Shown: positions 25,300 to 33,489, numbered from the stretch's first letter. The stretch is DNA of 45,771 nucleotides from Haliea sp. (GCA_030730585.1 JANQUV010000118.1:15539-61309), one strand, 5' to 3'. Numbers and translations: made by a program. The notes: generated by a model from the sequence alone, not told the origin.

Positions 25300-27744
25300 C
25301 TACTCAGGAACCAGCAGCGTTTTGCTACGTGCGTGAGCCCTAACCTGCTCGGGATCGAACCACCACGCCCGGCGTTCGCCGTCCGCCCACAACCGCGCCT
25401 GGTCGCTCTGATGCGGCTGAAAATGGCGCTCAACGACACCGCCCGCAAGCACTGCCTCAACTTTATCCGGGTCCGCGAAGTCCACCACCAACTTCAATGA
25501 GGCAAAGAAATTAACCGCGAACGGCTGCTGGAACGCATAGATACCCCGGTTGAGCGTTTCACCACTGCCGCTGCGCTCTCGCTGAAAACTACCCGCCAAG
25601 CCGCTGCCAAGCCCTGTGGGCCGCAATGGGCTGACGAAACTCAGGGTATGTGCCCGGCCCCAGCGCCAGGCATTGGCATCGGGTCCGTACAGCGCCTCGA
25701 GGCTGGCACGCACCCTGGGCGTGGCGGTGCGAATCACATCGGCCAGCGTTTCACGTTGGCCCGGAGTACCGATATCGTCAAACCAATCGCCGTTGGGGGC
25801 GGCCAGTAAAGCCTCAAAGCGCTGCTGCCAGAAATACCAGCTGCTGAGCATAGTGCCAGCCAAGGTAGGCCCAAGATCATCGCCAAAGGTGCCCTGCGCA
25901 ATTTCTCTGTAAAGTGCCTGGTAGATGAGCGGAGCCGGGCTATCCGCACGGTCCACGCCATCCCAGCTCGCCAGCAGATTGTAAAGATCGGCATGCTCTG
26001 GCCGTCCAGCCAGCGCGTCAAGAATAGGCGGCAGCAGTGTGTCGCTCTGCAGGTTCCGATTATCTGCCATAAGTGCCCAATGCGACGCGACGGTCATGTC
26101 GGTGGCCTGATTAAGCACCTGGCCCATGCGTCGATAGCGATAGTCCGGCGCTACGTAGCTCGTGTAGTACCAAGGGAAATCAGCCGGCCGCGTATCGTGG
26201 TTCGCGGTGCCCACCCAGCCTCGGGTAGGGTTGAAGGAACCCGGCATACTGCCCTTCGGTATCCAGCCAACCCAATCGTCACCACCATCAACCGGAACTT
26301 GCCGGGGCAAGCTGCCATCTGCGCCCTCCCGCACCGGCAATGCACCCGAGGCGCGGTGCCCGATATTTCCCTGGTCATCGGCAAACACGAAGTTGAACAT
26401 CATCAGGTCGATATCCTGCACCCGAGCATCAAAGGCCTGAGCGTCTGCCGCGTTCAACAAGCCCTCTATACCCAGCTGGGGAGCGTGCTTTTCCCAAGCC
26501 GTTGTGCGCAGCACGAGTACTTGGCTGCTGCCCGACCCTCGCCCGTAATCCAAACTCTGATCTAACGCTTGATGATCGCTGATCACCGGGCCACGGCGCG
26601 TGTAACGAACGGTGAGCGGGTATTCACGCACACCTCCCGGCAGCGCATTGTCCTTGATCTCAATAACCTGCTCGCTGCGCTCAAACGGCAGGCTTTCTCC
26701 GCCCTGCAGGTAGCGCTCTGGATCGGCCGGATCCAGGGTTTCCAGGTAAATATCTTGCACATCGCCGTAAGCATTGGTGACACCAAAAGCAACATGCTCG
26801 GTGCGCCCCAGCAATAAACCCGGCAAGCCCGGCAAGGTGGCTCCCACCGCCTGAATGCCCGGCGCAAAAAGGCCTATGGGATGAAACATGCCAGGCAGGA
26901 TCCGGTTATCCAGGTGTGGGTCATTGGCCAGCATGGCGTGGCCGGCGGCACTGCGTTCAGCACCGACTGCCCAGTTGTTGGAGCCAATTCCACCGTGCTG
27001 TGGAGTATCCGAGAACAACAGCGAGTGCACGCCGGCAGGGCCCGGTTTCACCTGCGCTGCAGCCGGCGGGGGCAAGTGACGGGGCCTCTCTGCGTTGACG
27101 CGGTCAGGGCTGCGCAACAACGGCATCAACTGCGCTGCTCGCTCTGGGCCCAAATGGTCGACCAACTGCTGCCCCAATAGCTCCGCCTGGAAATTGGTGG
27201 CGTGGGTATAGTGCACAAAATGAATCAGCGCGACCAAATCGGCCAACTCCCAGGGCCGTGGATCGAGGCCAACCCATCCCAGCTCAAGGGGATGGTCGTC
27301 AGGGTAGGCAACCACATAGGCGTTTACGCCGTCTACATAGGGCTGTAGCCAGGCGCGAGTCGCCGCACTGAGCTGCTCGCTGTGCCGACGACTGTTGCGC
27401 TCAATGCCCAGCACGCGCATACGGATATCGCTCGCCAGGCTTTTCTCACCGAGCACCGACGACAAGCGGCCCTGCCAGGTGGCGCGGAATAATTCCATCT
27501 GGAACAGCCGGTGCTGTGCGGTAATAAAGCCTTGGGCACGCAGCAGGTCGGGCGTGGTGTCGGCAAACAGATAGGCCATGCCCAGATCATCGCGAAGCAC
27601 CGTCACCGGTGCCGTCAGGCCAGGCAACGTCAGCTGGCCACCTTGAGCGGGCACCGCGGCAGACTTCAGATGGACCCAGACGGCCCCAGCCGCAACCAAC
27701 AGTGCCAGCACAGAACCAAGGAGAGTGCGTCGTAGCAGAGCCAT
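25300..27744 (-). CDS. penicillin acylase family protein (Ntn hydrolase; possible AHL acylase)
   Basis: An 814-residue precursor exported by an N-terminal signal/anchor (RRTLLGSVLALLVAAGAVWV). The alpha chain has VTVLRDDLGMAYLFADTTPDLLRAQGFITAQHRLFQMELFR. Autoprocessing is expected before Ser255 in HGGIGSNNWAV, the N-terminal nucleophile of the beta chain. Downstream are AMLANDPHLDN, VTNAYGDVQDIY and YTRRGPVIS, with the catalytic Asn likely in the GWVGTANHD region. It would cleave an amide bond of an acylated substrate in the periplasm: N-acyl-homoserine lactones (QuiP/PvdQ type), beta-lactam side chains or other acyl amides. Substrate cannot be decided from sequence. It starts 6 bp after the DUF6279 lipoprotein gene. 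No luxI/luxR genes are in the window. Confidence 0.9.
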   Translation of the reverse strand: MALLRRTLLGSVLALLVAAGAVWVHLKSAAVPAQGGQLTLPGLTAPVTVLRDDLGMAYLFADTTPDLLRAQGFITAQHRLFQMELFRATWQGRLSSVLGEKSLASDIRMRVLGIERNSRRHSEQLSAATRAWLQPYVDGVNAYVVAYPDDHPLELGWVGLDPRPWELADLVALIHFVHYTHATNFQAELLGQQLVDHLGPERAAQLMPLLRSPDRVNAERPRHLPPPAAAQVKPGPAGVHSLLFSDTPQHGGIGSNNWAVGAERSAAGHAMLANDPHLDNRILPGMFHPIGLFAPGIQAVGATLPGLPGLLLGRTEHVAFGVTNAYGDVQDIYLETLDPADPERYLQGGESLPFERSEQVIEIKDNALPGGVREYPLTVRYTRRGPVISDHQALDQSLDYGRGSGSSQVLVLRTTAWEKHAPQLGIEGLLNAADAQAFDARVQDIDLMMFNFVFADDQGNIGHRASGALPVREGADGSLPRQVPVDGGDDWVGWIPKGSMPGSFNPTRGWVGTANHDTRPADFPWYYTSYVAPDYRYRRMGQVLNQATDMTVASHWALMADNRNLQSDTLLPPILDALAGRPEHADLYNLLASWDGVDRADSPAPLIYQALYREIAQGTFGDDLGPTLAGTMLSSWYFWQQRFEALLAAPNGDWFDDIGTPGQRETLADVIRTATPRVRASLEALYGPDANAWRWGRAHTLSFVSPLRPTGLGSGLAGSFQRERSGSGETLNRGIYAFQQPFAVNFFASLKLVVDFADPDKVEAVLAGGVVERHFQPHQSDQARLWADGERRAWWFDPEQVRAHARSKTLLVPE

Positions 27745-27750
27745 GATCCG

Positions 27751-28653
27751 TCAGGCCTCACCGGCAGAGGTTGCCAGCCGCGCAGCGTCATCGCGGCCCT
27801 GCTCAACCAGCGCGACCAGATCAGCACGCAACTTGCCGAGTTCACGGCGTAAATGCACATCCTGACGCTCGGTGCGTGTATTGAGCAGGTCAACCACCGC
27901 GCGTTGAATGACGCTGGTATTGTGGCTCCAGATGTCACGATAAGCGTCAGCGACATTCTCCCGACGCTGTGTCAGCGCCTGACGCAGTGCCGCGTGCCAA
28001 TCGGGTTCGCGTTGCAACAACACTTCAACCCGGTCCAGCCAGGCCTCACGCTCGGCCAACCACACACCGTCCGAGCGCTGGAGGCTGGCGCAACCTACCG
28101 CCAACCGCGTTTTCTGCTCGCTCTGCAGGCGCCCCAAATAGCGCCGGGCATTATCCTGCAAGCGTTCGCAGGCATCATCCTGGTAACGCGCATCATCGCG
28201 CTCGAGATACTTCTCCTCGAATTCTGCCTGCTGCTCACGCAGCTCGCGCATGAAATCTGCCAACTGATCCTCGCGCAAGGCGTCACCCAGCACCAGCATC
28301 CAATCCAGCGCCCTGTTCTGCAGCCGGTCCAGAGCCCGCTCCCCATCCACCACCAAATCCGCCAAATCATCCCGCGTCACCGGCCGGTCCAGGGTGCTTT
28401 GAGCGCGATCCAGAAGGGCGATATAACGCGGCAGTTCATCCTGCCTATGCCAGGCAAGAAACGGCTGCAGCTGGTTTTCCAGCAACTCATCCTGGCTACG
28501 ATCAAGGCTGACATAGTCACCCAAATACCACGGCACAAAGAAATCCAGCCGGTTATAGAAAAAGGAGGTGCTGCTGCAGCCCGCCAGCACGCAGAGCAAC
28601 AACAGGCCGACTACCGTATGCCAGAGGCCGCGCCTCAGCGCCGTGGCGCTCAC
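27751..28653 (-). CDS. DUF6279 family lipoprotein
   Basis: A 300-residue predicted lipoprotein: after a short positive N-terminus and hydrophobic stretch (VVGLLLLCVLAGC) the lipobox LAGC places the lipidated Cys at residue 26. The mature part is almost wholly helical, charged and rich in Arg, Asp, Glu and Gln, with early family motifs FFYNRLDFFVPWYLGDYVSL and QDELLENQLQPFLAWHRQDELPRYI. Function is unknown. The GTG start overlaps the VOC gene stop by 4 nt (GTGA) and the gene ends 6 bp before the acylase gene, so the three are translated together. Confidence 0.85.
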   Translation of the reverse strand: MSATALRRGLWHTVVGLLLLCVLAGCSSTSFFYNRLDFFVPWYLGDYVSLDRSQDELLENQLQPFLAWHRQDELPRYIALLDRAQSTLDRPVTRDDLADLVVDGERALDRLQNRALDWMLVLGDALREDQLADFMRELREQQAEFEEKYLERDDARYQDDACERLQDNARRYLGRLQSEQKTRLAVGCASLQRSDGVWLAEREAWLDRVEVLLQREPDWHAALRQALTQRRENVADAYRDIWSHNTSVIQRAVVDLLNTRTERQDVHLRRELGKLRADLVALVEQGRDDAARLATSAGEA

Positions 28654-29102
28654 GGGTAATCCAGCCCGTCGCTGGCAAACAGCATCTCGATATGGCGAAA
28701 GGCCTTGAATTCAAGGTAATTACCCGCAGGATCACGCACGAAGCAGGTCTTCTGTTCACCGCGACGGTCGGCGAAGCGCACCGTGGGCGCCATGGCAAAG
28801 TCGATACCGTGACTCACCAGCCGGGCAATCAGGCGATCGAGATCTTCCCACGGCAGCACCACGCCGAAGTGTGACGCCGGCACCTCCTCACCGTCGACCG
28901 GATTGCGCGCAACCGACGGCATGGCCTCCGCGGACACCAGGTGCGCCACCAGCTGGTGCCCCCAAAAGTCGTAGTCTATCCAACGCGAGGAAGACCGGCC
29001 ACGCGGGCAACCCAGCAGGCCTGCGTAAAAATGGTCGGCAGCCTGCAGGTCGTCAACCGGAAGGGCTAGATGAAAACGTGGATAATCCGTAGCAGTAGTC
29101 AT
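28650..29102 (-). CDS. VOC family (glyoxalase/bleomycin-resistance fold) protein
   Basis: A 150-residue two-module vicinal-oxygen-chelate protein. Module 1 begins FHLALPVDDLQAADHFYAGLLGC with a probable metal His; module 2 has ASHFGVVLPWEDLDRLIARL and ends FVRDPAGNYLEFKAF with the Glu ligand. The DFWGHQLVAHL segment resembles dioxygenase-like VOC proteins annotated only by fold. The reaction is unknown. I took the ATG at 29102, 5 bp after the PLP-lyase stop; a GTG at 29111 or TTG at 29114 would overlap that stop and add three or four residues. It overlaps the lipoprotein gene by 4 nt. Confidence 0.85.
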   Translation of the reverse strand: MTTATDYPRFHLALPVDDLQAADHFYAGLLGCPRGRSSSRWIDYDFWGHQLVAHLVSAEAMPSVARNPVDGEEVPASHFGVVLPWEDLDRLIARLVSHGIDFAMAPTVRFADRRGEQKTCFVRDPAGNYLEFKAFRHIEMLFASDGLDYP

Positions 29103-29107
29103 CGCGG

Positions 29108-30058
29108 TCACCAAGGCAGTTTATCGAGGTCAAGATTGCCGCCGCTAATCACGGCGACGACCCGGCGGCCGCGAAACCGCTCAGGATGTGCCAGGACGGC
29201 GGCGAAACTGACCGCCCCCGAGGGCTCGACCACCGTTTTCAGGCGGCTCCACTGCAGCCGCATGGCCTGCACTATCTCCGCATCTGAAACGGTGAGAATG
29301 GTATCCACATGGCGCTGTATGAGTGCAAAGTTTATGGCACCCAGGCCCGCCAGCAAGCCGTCCGCAATGGTATTGGGTGCCACAGAGGGCTGCAGCTCAC
29401 CCAGGCCAAAAGACCGAAACGCATCGTCGGCGCCCTCTGGCTCTGCGGCCACCACTTCAACCTCAGGGCGCAAGTGCTTAATCGCCAGCGCAACGCCTGC
29501 CAGCAGCCCGCCACCGCCCACCGGCAGCACAATCACCTCGAGGTCGGGCACTTGTTCCAGCACCTCCAGCGCCAGCGTGCCCTGCCCGGCGATGACCCGT
29601 GCATCGGCATACGGATGGATAACGTGAGCACCGGTCGCCGCTACCACCCGCTGCAGCGTTTGCTCGCGCGCCGCCAACGTGGGTTCACATTCGATGATCA
29701 AACCACCATAGGCCGCCACCGCTTCTTTCTTCACCGCGGGCGCATTGGCCGGCATCACCACGTGCGCCGTAATGCCGCGCTGCCGGGCCGCCTGCGCCAG
29801 AGCCGCACCGTGATTACCCGAGGAATGAGTCGCCACGCCGCTTTTCGCCTGTGCCGAGGTAAGGCCAAACACCGCATTGCTGGCGCCACGCGCTTTGAAG
29901 GCGCCGACTTTCTGCAGGTTTTCACACTTGAAGTACAGCTGTGCACCGGTGTGTGTATCCAACAAACTGCTGGTCACGACTGGCGTCCTATGCACTAAAT
30001 CGCGAATACGCGCCCGTGCGGCTTCGATGCCAGCAAAGTTTGCTCCGTTATCACTCAT
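29108..30058 (-). CDS. threonine/serine dehydratase-like PLP enzyme (serine racemase/hydroxyaspartate lyase type)
   Basis: A 316-residue fold-type II PLP enzyme. The cofactor Lys is K55 in AFKARGA, the phosphate/substrate loop is SSGNHGAALAQAA, and the PLP-phosphate glycine loop is PVGGGGLLAGVALA. The EPEGADD segment and the closing SGGNLDLDKLPW are typical. The short length, with no C-terminal ACT regulatory domain, points to the serine racemase/threo-3-hydroxyaspartate ammonia-lyase/catabolic threonine dehydratase group and not to biosynthetic IlvA. The ATG at 30058 (second codon of the longest frame) is used. It is first in the leftward series lyase–VOC–DUF6279–acylase; a metabolic link among them is not obvious. 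Confidence 0.88.
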   Translation of the reverse strand: MSDNGANFAGIEAARARIRDLVHRTPVVTSSLLDTHTGAQLYFKCENLQKVGAFKARGASNAVFGLTSAQAKSGVATHSSGNHGAALAQAARQRGITAHVVMPANAPAVKKEAVAAYGGLIIECEPTLAAREQTLQRVVAATGAHVIHPYADARVIAGQGTLALEVLEQVPDLEVIVLPVGGGGLLAGVALAIKHLRPEVEVVAAEPEGADDAFRSFGLGELQPSVAPNTIADGLLAGLGAINFALIQRHVDTILTVSDAEIVQAMRLQWSRLKTVVEPSGAVSFAAVLAHPERFRGRRVVAVISGGNLDLDKLPW

Positions 30059-30093
30059 CACGGTTGCTCATAACGGCCATTCGTGAGATTGGC

Positions 30094-30297
30094 TTACTTG
30101 CCCAACCGCGGAAACAAACTGTAACCGCCAACCGACGCGACGCCGCTGCCGATAGCCCAGCAGAAAATTGGTTTGTAACAGCAGACCCATATCCATTCAA
30201 AAGCGTCCTCTACGGAATCGTAGAATACACCATCCCGTGCTTGCAGAACGACCGTGAGCAGGCCCAGCGCCAGCAACAATAAGCAAATCCTGTACAT
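30094..30297 (-). CDS. small hydrophobic protein, unknown
   Basis: A 67-residue ORF with a hydrophobic N-terminus (CLLLLALGLLTVVLQA) that could be a signal peptide or membrane segment, then an acidic stretch (YDSVEDAFEWIW), a cysteine group (CCYKPIFC) and a second hydrophobic, glycine-rich segment. AGGCGG lies 6–7 nt before the ATG, in favour of translation. I do not recognise the family. It is upstream of, and on the same strand as, the PLP lyase gene (35 bp gap). The three cysteines and two membrane-like segments suggest a small envelope protein, but it could be non-coding. Confidence 0.45.
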   Translation of the reverse strand: MYRICLLLLALGLLTVVLQARDGVFYDSVEDAFEWIWVCCYKPIFCWAIGSGVASVGGYSLFPRLGK

Positions 30298-30348
30298 GCC
30301 AGCCGCCTGCTATTGCAGTGCTGGCGGCAAGAGTGCGCGACGGCGTAG

Positions 30349-30486
30349 CTGAGCGGCCAAACAAGTGCCTTCAACCCACAGGCCGTGGGTGGCGGCCTGA
30401 TTGGCGTGAGTCGCGGCGTGTTCTCCAACGAAGCCGATGTGGGTGCCGAGGTAATGGCGCTAGCGACCGGCCAATATGTTGGCTAA
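30349..30486 (+). pseudogene. C-terminal-region remnant of an alanine:cation symporter (AGCS) gene
   Basis: The plus strand is open from after a TAG at 30346 to a TAA at 30484 and encodes 45 residues containing AFNPQAVGGGLIGV and SRGVFSNEADVGAEVMA. This resembles the conserved AGCS (Na+/alanine symporter) region that reads roughly F(D/N)P…VGG…(K/A)R(A/G)xFSNEAG(V/L)G. Here the helix between the GG and the R-G-V-F-SNEA block is shortened, there is no start codon, no membrane segments remain, and the frame stops soon after. I read it as a decayed fragment lying tail to tail with leuA (16 bp). The family match is from memory of the motif, not an alignment. Confidence 0.6.
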
Positions 30487-30502
30487 GCCGCTAGCGTAAA
30501 CA

Positions 30503-32176
30503 TCAAGCCGCGGCAGTCTGGCCCTGGGCCGCTGCCCGGTTGATGGCGCCGAGAATACCGTCCAGAGATGCCTGAATGATGTCTGAGCTACGCCCAACGC
30601 CACAGTAACGCTCACCGTCGATATTGAGCTGGATGTAGCACACGGCCTCTGCGTCCGCGCTCTGGCTAAGCGCATGCTCGTTGTACTCCACCAGCACGAT
30701 CTGGCGGCCGGTAAATTGCTGCATGGCATCCACAAACGAGGCCACAACCCCGTTTCCTGTGCCATTAAGTACCTTGCGAGCGCCCGCTTCCAGCAGCTCC
30801 GCCTGCAATTGGTCAACACCCTCGGCGCGGCTCACCTGATAATCGCCCAGTGCCCAGCGCCCGGCGCCACTCAAATAGGTACTTTGAAACAGATCATGAA
30901 TGGCCTCCGGCGTCACCTCCGATTCCTGCACTTCGGCAAACGCCTGCACCGCTGCACTGAAATCGATCTGCAGCCAGCGCGGCAGGGCATAGCCGTAGTT
31001 GCGTTCCAACACGTAAGCGATACCGCCCTTGCCTGACTGGCTATTGATGCGGATAACTTCTTGATAGGAACGGCCAATATCCGCAGGGTCAATCGGGAGG
31101 TAAGCCACTTGCCACGGTGACTGCTGCTCACGCTTTGACAGGCATTTTTTAATGGCATCCTGGTGGCTACCCGAAAACGCAGTGAACACCAGCTCACCCG
31201 CGTAGGGGTGCCGCGGGTGCACCGGTAACTGCGTGCATTCCTTCACGGTTTGAATAATCTCGTCCATATGCCCCAGCTTGAGTTGTGGGTCGACGCCTTG
31301 GCTATAGAGATTCATGGCCATGGTCACCACGTCCATATTGCCGGTGCGCTCGCCGTTGCCCATGAGCGTGCCCTCAACCCGGTCCGCACCGGCCAGCACA
31401 CCCAGCTCGGCGGCAGCCACCGCGCAGCCCCGGTCATTGTGCGTGTGCAGGGAGATCAATAAGGCTTCGCGGTTATTCACGTGATCACAAAACCACTCAA
31501 TTTGATCCGCATATACATTGGGGGTGCTCATCTCCACCGTAGCCGGCAGGTTGATGATCACCGGGTGCTCGGGGGTTGGCTGCCACACGGCAGTTACCGC
31601 ATCCACCACCTCCACGGCAAAATCAAGTTCGGTGCCGGTAAAGCTCTCGGGCGAATACTCGAAAACCCACTCGGTGTCCGGATAGCGCGCCGCAGCGTCA
31701 CGCACCAGCTGCGCCCCCTTGGCTGCAATCTCTACAATGCCCGCGCGATCGAGGCCAAACACCTGCTCACGTTGCACGGTGGAAGTCGAATTATAGACGT
31801 GCACAATCGCGCGCCGCGCGCCGCGCAAGGCTTCAAAAGTCTTTTCGATCAATTCGGGACGTGCCTGGGTAAGCACTTGAATGGTGACTTCCTCGGGAAT
31901 GCGGCCGTTTTCAATCAGCTCGCGGCAAAAGTTGAAATCGTGGCTGGAAGCGGATGGAAAGCCGATCTCGATTTCCTTGAAGCCAATCTTCACCAGCTGA
32001 TCCCAGAGCCGGGATTTTTGTCGGGCCGTCATGGGTTCAATCAACGCCTGGTTACCGTCACGCAGGTCGACACTGCACCAACGCGGCGCGTGGGTGATCT
32101 GCCGATCCGGCCAACGCCGCGCCGCCATCTGGATGGGCGCAAAAGGCGGATACTTGCGATAATTGAATGAACTCAT
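30503..32176 (-). CDS. leuA: 2-isopropylmalate synthase
   Basis: Condenses acetyl-CoA with 2-oxoisovalerate, the committed and leucine-inhibited step of leucine synthesis. The 557-residue size and sequence identify the LeuA type 2 form: the catalytic HMGL-like domain has RWCSVDLRDGNQALIEPM (metal Asp), FKEIEIGFPSASSHDF, LHTHNDRGCAVAAAELGVLAGADRVEGTL (metal His residues) and GNGERTGN; the C-terminal regulatory domain includes VLNGTGNGVVASF and YNEHALSQS. The ATG at 32176 has AGAGGA 7 nt upstream; upstream codons in the same frame lack homology. It stands alone, separated from other leu genes, with a leader of about 160 nt if the -10 at 32350 is used. Confidence 0.96.
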   Translation of the reverse strand: MSSFNYRKYPPFAPIQMAARRWPDRQITHAPRWCSVDLRDGNQALIEPMTARQKSRLWDQLVKIGFKEIEIGFPSASSHDFNFCRELIENGRIPEEVTIQVLTQARPELIEKTFEALRGARRAIVHVYNSTSTVQREQVFGLDRAGIVEIAAKGAQLVRDAAARYPDTEWVFEYSPESFTGTELDFAVEVVDAVTAVWQPTPEHPVIINLPATVEMSTPNVYADQIEWFCDHVNNREALLISLHTHNDRGCAVAAAELGVLAGADRVEGTLMGNGERTGNMDVVTMAMNLYSQGVDPQLKLGHMDEIIQTVKECTQLPVHPRHPYAGELVFTAFSGSHQDAIKKCLSKREQQSPWQVAYLPIDPADIGRSYQEVIRINSQSGKGGIAYVLERNYGYALPRWLQIDFSAAVQAFAEVQESEVTPEAIHDLFQSTYLSGAGRWALGDYQVSRAEGVDQLQAELLEAGARKVLNGTGNGVVASFVDAMQQFTGRQIVLVEYNEHALSQSADAEAVCYIQLNIDGERYCGVGRSSDIIQASLDGILGAINRAAAQGQTAAA

Positions 32177-32524
32177 GCTTTGTCCTCTGACGGGTTTGCT
32201 GCGAACAGTACAACAGGCGGCTGTGCTTCCGGGGTCGCGCAGGTTAGTGCCCTGCCTGACCAGCCCTCGTGAGGCCCGCTGCTTTACAGTTTCGCCGGGT
32301 AGGAGAACTCTGCAACGGCACCGGAGCGCTTCAGCCGAGTGCCTAGTATAAACGTTGCCAGCAGGTGAATTACTGCAAAAACACACCAATTTCCGCCTTT
32401 TATTAGATATAAATCTATAAAATATTAGTTTTTTGAGTGACTTAATCTATTATTATGGCTATATCGGAGCGAGAATGCTCGCACTACAAAGTTTTAATGC
32501 GAAACACTCATGAAGGTAGACGCA
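32177..32524. promoter_or_regulatory. 348-bp divergent region between leuA and the EVE gene
   Basis: The leuA side (32177–32340) is GC-rich and would be a long leuA 5' leader; it contains a GCAGG/CCTGC hairpin (32239–32255) but no leucine-rich leader peptide that I can find. The EVE side (about 32396–32465) is sharply AT-rich, with an inverted repeat TAGAT-ATAA-ATCTA at 32404–32417 and a hairpin GCGAG-AATG-CTCGC at 32469–32482. No gene is seen in it. Confidence 0.5.
32345..32350 (-). promoter_or_regulatory. -10 element for leuA
   Basis: The minus strand reads TATACT (5 of 6 to consensus), which would start transcription about 160 nt upstream of the leuA ATG. No good -35 is placed at 17 bp, so confidence is moderate to low. 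Confidence 0.4.
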
Positions 32525-33004
32525 ATGGCTTGCTGGCTGCTGAAAACAGAACCGGACACGTTCAGCCTGAGCGACCTCGCGGCGCGCCCGGCGCAAACAG
32601 AGCCTTGGGACGGCGTGCGCAACTATCAGGCGCGCAATTTTCTGCGCGATGGCATGCACACCGGGGATGAAGTGTTTATCTACCATTCGAGCTGCGCGCT
32701 GCCCGCTATCGTCGGCATAGCCGAGGTGGCCAGCGAGGCGCGCCCCGACCCCAGCCAGTTTGACCCCCTGTCAGACTACTACGATCCGCGCAGCGATCCC
32801 GCCAACCCGCGCTGGGTGCTGCGCGACATACACTACCAGCGCCACCTCAGGCGGCCACTGCCGCTGGCCGAGCTACGGCAACACGCTGCAGCGCTGACGG
32901 GATTTGCGCTGCTTGAGCGCAACAGACTGTCGGTAATGCCGGTGGCAAGCGAACACCGCAGCCTGATCCTGCAACTGTCAGAACACAGGGACGCACGGGT
33001 ATGA
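32525..33004 (+). CDS. EVE domain-containing protein
   Basis: A 159-residue PUA-like EVE domain, a fold that binds modified bases in DNA or RNA. The N-terminus MACWLLKTEPDTFSLSDL is the family hallmark, followed by WDGVRNYQARNFLRDGMHTGDEVFIYHSSC (aromatic-cage region), IVGIAEVASEARPDPSQFDP and the closing LSVMPVASEHRSLILQL. I chose the ATG at 32525: AAGG lies about 8 nt upstream, and an ATG 15 bp earlier would lengthen the conserved start. Its stop overlaps the next gene by 4 nt (ATGA). Commonly this family sits near zapA/6S RNA; here it is coupled to an Lrp-type regulator. Confidence 0.92.
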   Translation: MACWLLKTEPDTFSLSDLAARPAQTEPWDGVRNYQARNFLRDGMHTGDEVFIYHSSCALPAIVGIAEVASEARPDPSQFDPLSDYYDPRSDPANPRWVLRDIHYQRHLRRPLPLAELRQHAAALTGFALLERNRLSVMPVASEHRSLILQLSEHRDARV

Positions 33005-33489
33005 AACTGGACCGTACCGACCGGCGCATCCTGAATATCATCCAGCGGGATGGGCGCATCAGCAACCTCGACCTGGCAGAGCGGGTGGGCCTGTCGGCAA
33101 CCCCCTGCGCTCGGCGGGTGAAAAGACTGGAAGACTCCGGCCTCATTCGCGGAACGGCCACGCTGCTGGATCAGGCCCGCCTGGGGTTGAAGCTTACCGC
33201 CTACATCGGCATCAGCATGGACCGCCACACCCCGGACCGCTTCGAGGCCTTTGAAGCCCAGATCCATGAGTTTCCGGAGGTCATGGAATGCTCCGTCGTC
33301 ACGGGGCAAAGCGCCGACTACTTGCTCAAGGCGGTCATCCCGGATATGCAGCACTACGAGCGCTTCCTGCTCGGCAAGCTGACCCGCATTCCCGGCGTCA
33401 CCGGCGTGCACTCCAGCTTCGAACTGCGCCGCGTGATACAGAACACCGCCCTGCCTCTGGAGCACCTAGACAACGACACGGAAGTCTAA
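33001..33489 (+). CDS. Lrp/AsnC family transcriptional regulator
   Basis: A 162-residue feast/famine regulator. The N-terminal winged helix-turn-helix is DRTDRRILNIIQRDGRISNLDLAERVGLSATP… with the recognition-helix residues CARRVKRLEDSGLI (about 36–49). The C-terminal RAM/Lrp effector domain covers about residues 65–150 (AYIGISM, MECSVVTGQSADYLLKAVIPDM, GVTGVHSSFELRRV). The effector is likely an amino acid; the target genes are unknown. The ATG overlaps the EVE stop by 4 nt. Metabolic candidates nearby are the downstream SDR/MFS/cysteine-synthase genes and leuA, but nothing in the sequence proves control. Confidence 0.93.
   Translation: MKLDRTDRRILNIIQRDGRISNLDLAERVGLSATPCARRVKRLEDSGLIRGTATLLDQARLGLKLTAYIGISMDRHTPDRFEAFEAQIHEFPEVMECSVVTGQSADYLLKAVIPDMQHYERFLLGKLTRIPGVTGVHSSFELRRVIQNTALPLEHLDNDTEV

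Noticed and set aside
32281-32297. Resemblance to a cobalamin riboswitch core (CGAAACTGTAAAGC on the leuA strand)
   Set aside because: Only the short core looks similar; the other conserved B12 elements (the GGTG…AATCC side and the GCCACTG-type segment) are not found, and leuA is not a known B12-controlled gene.
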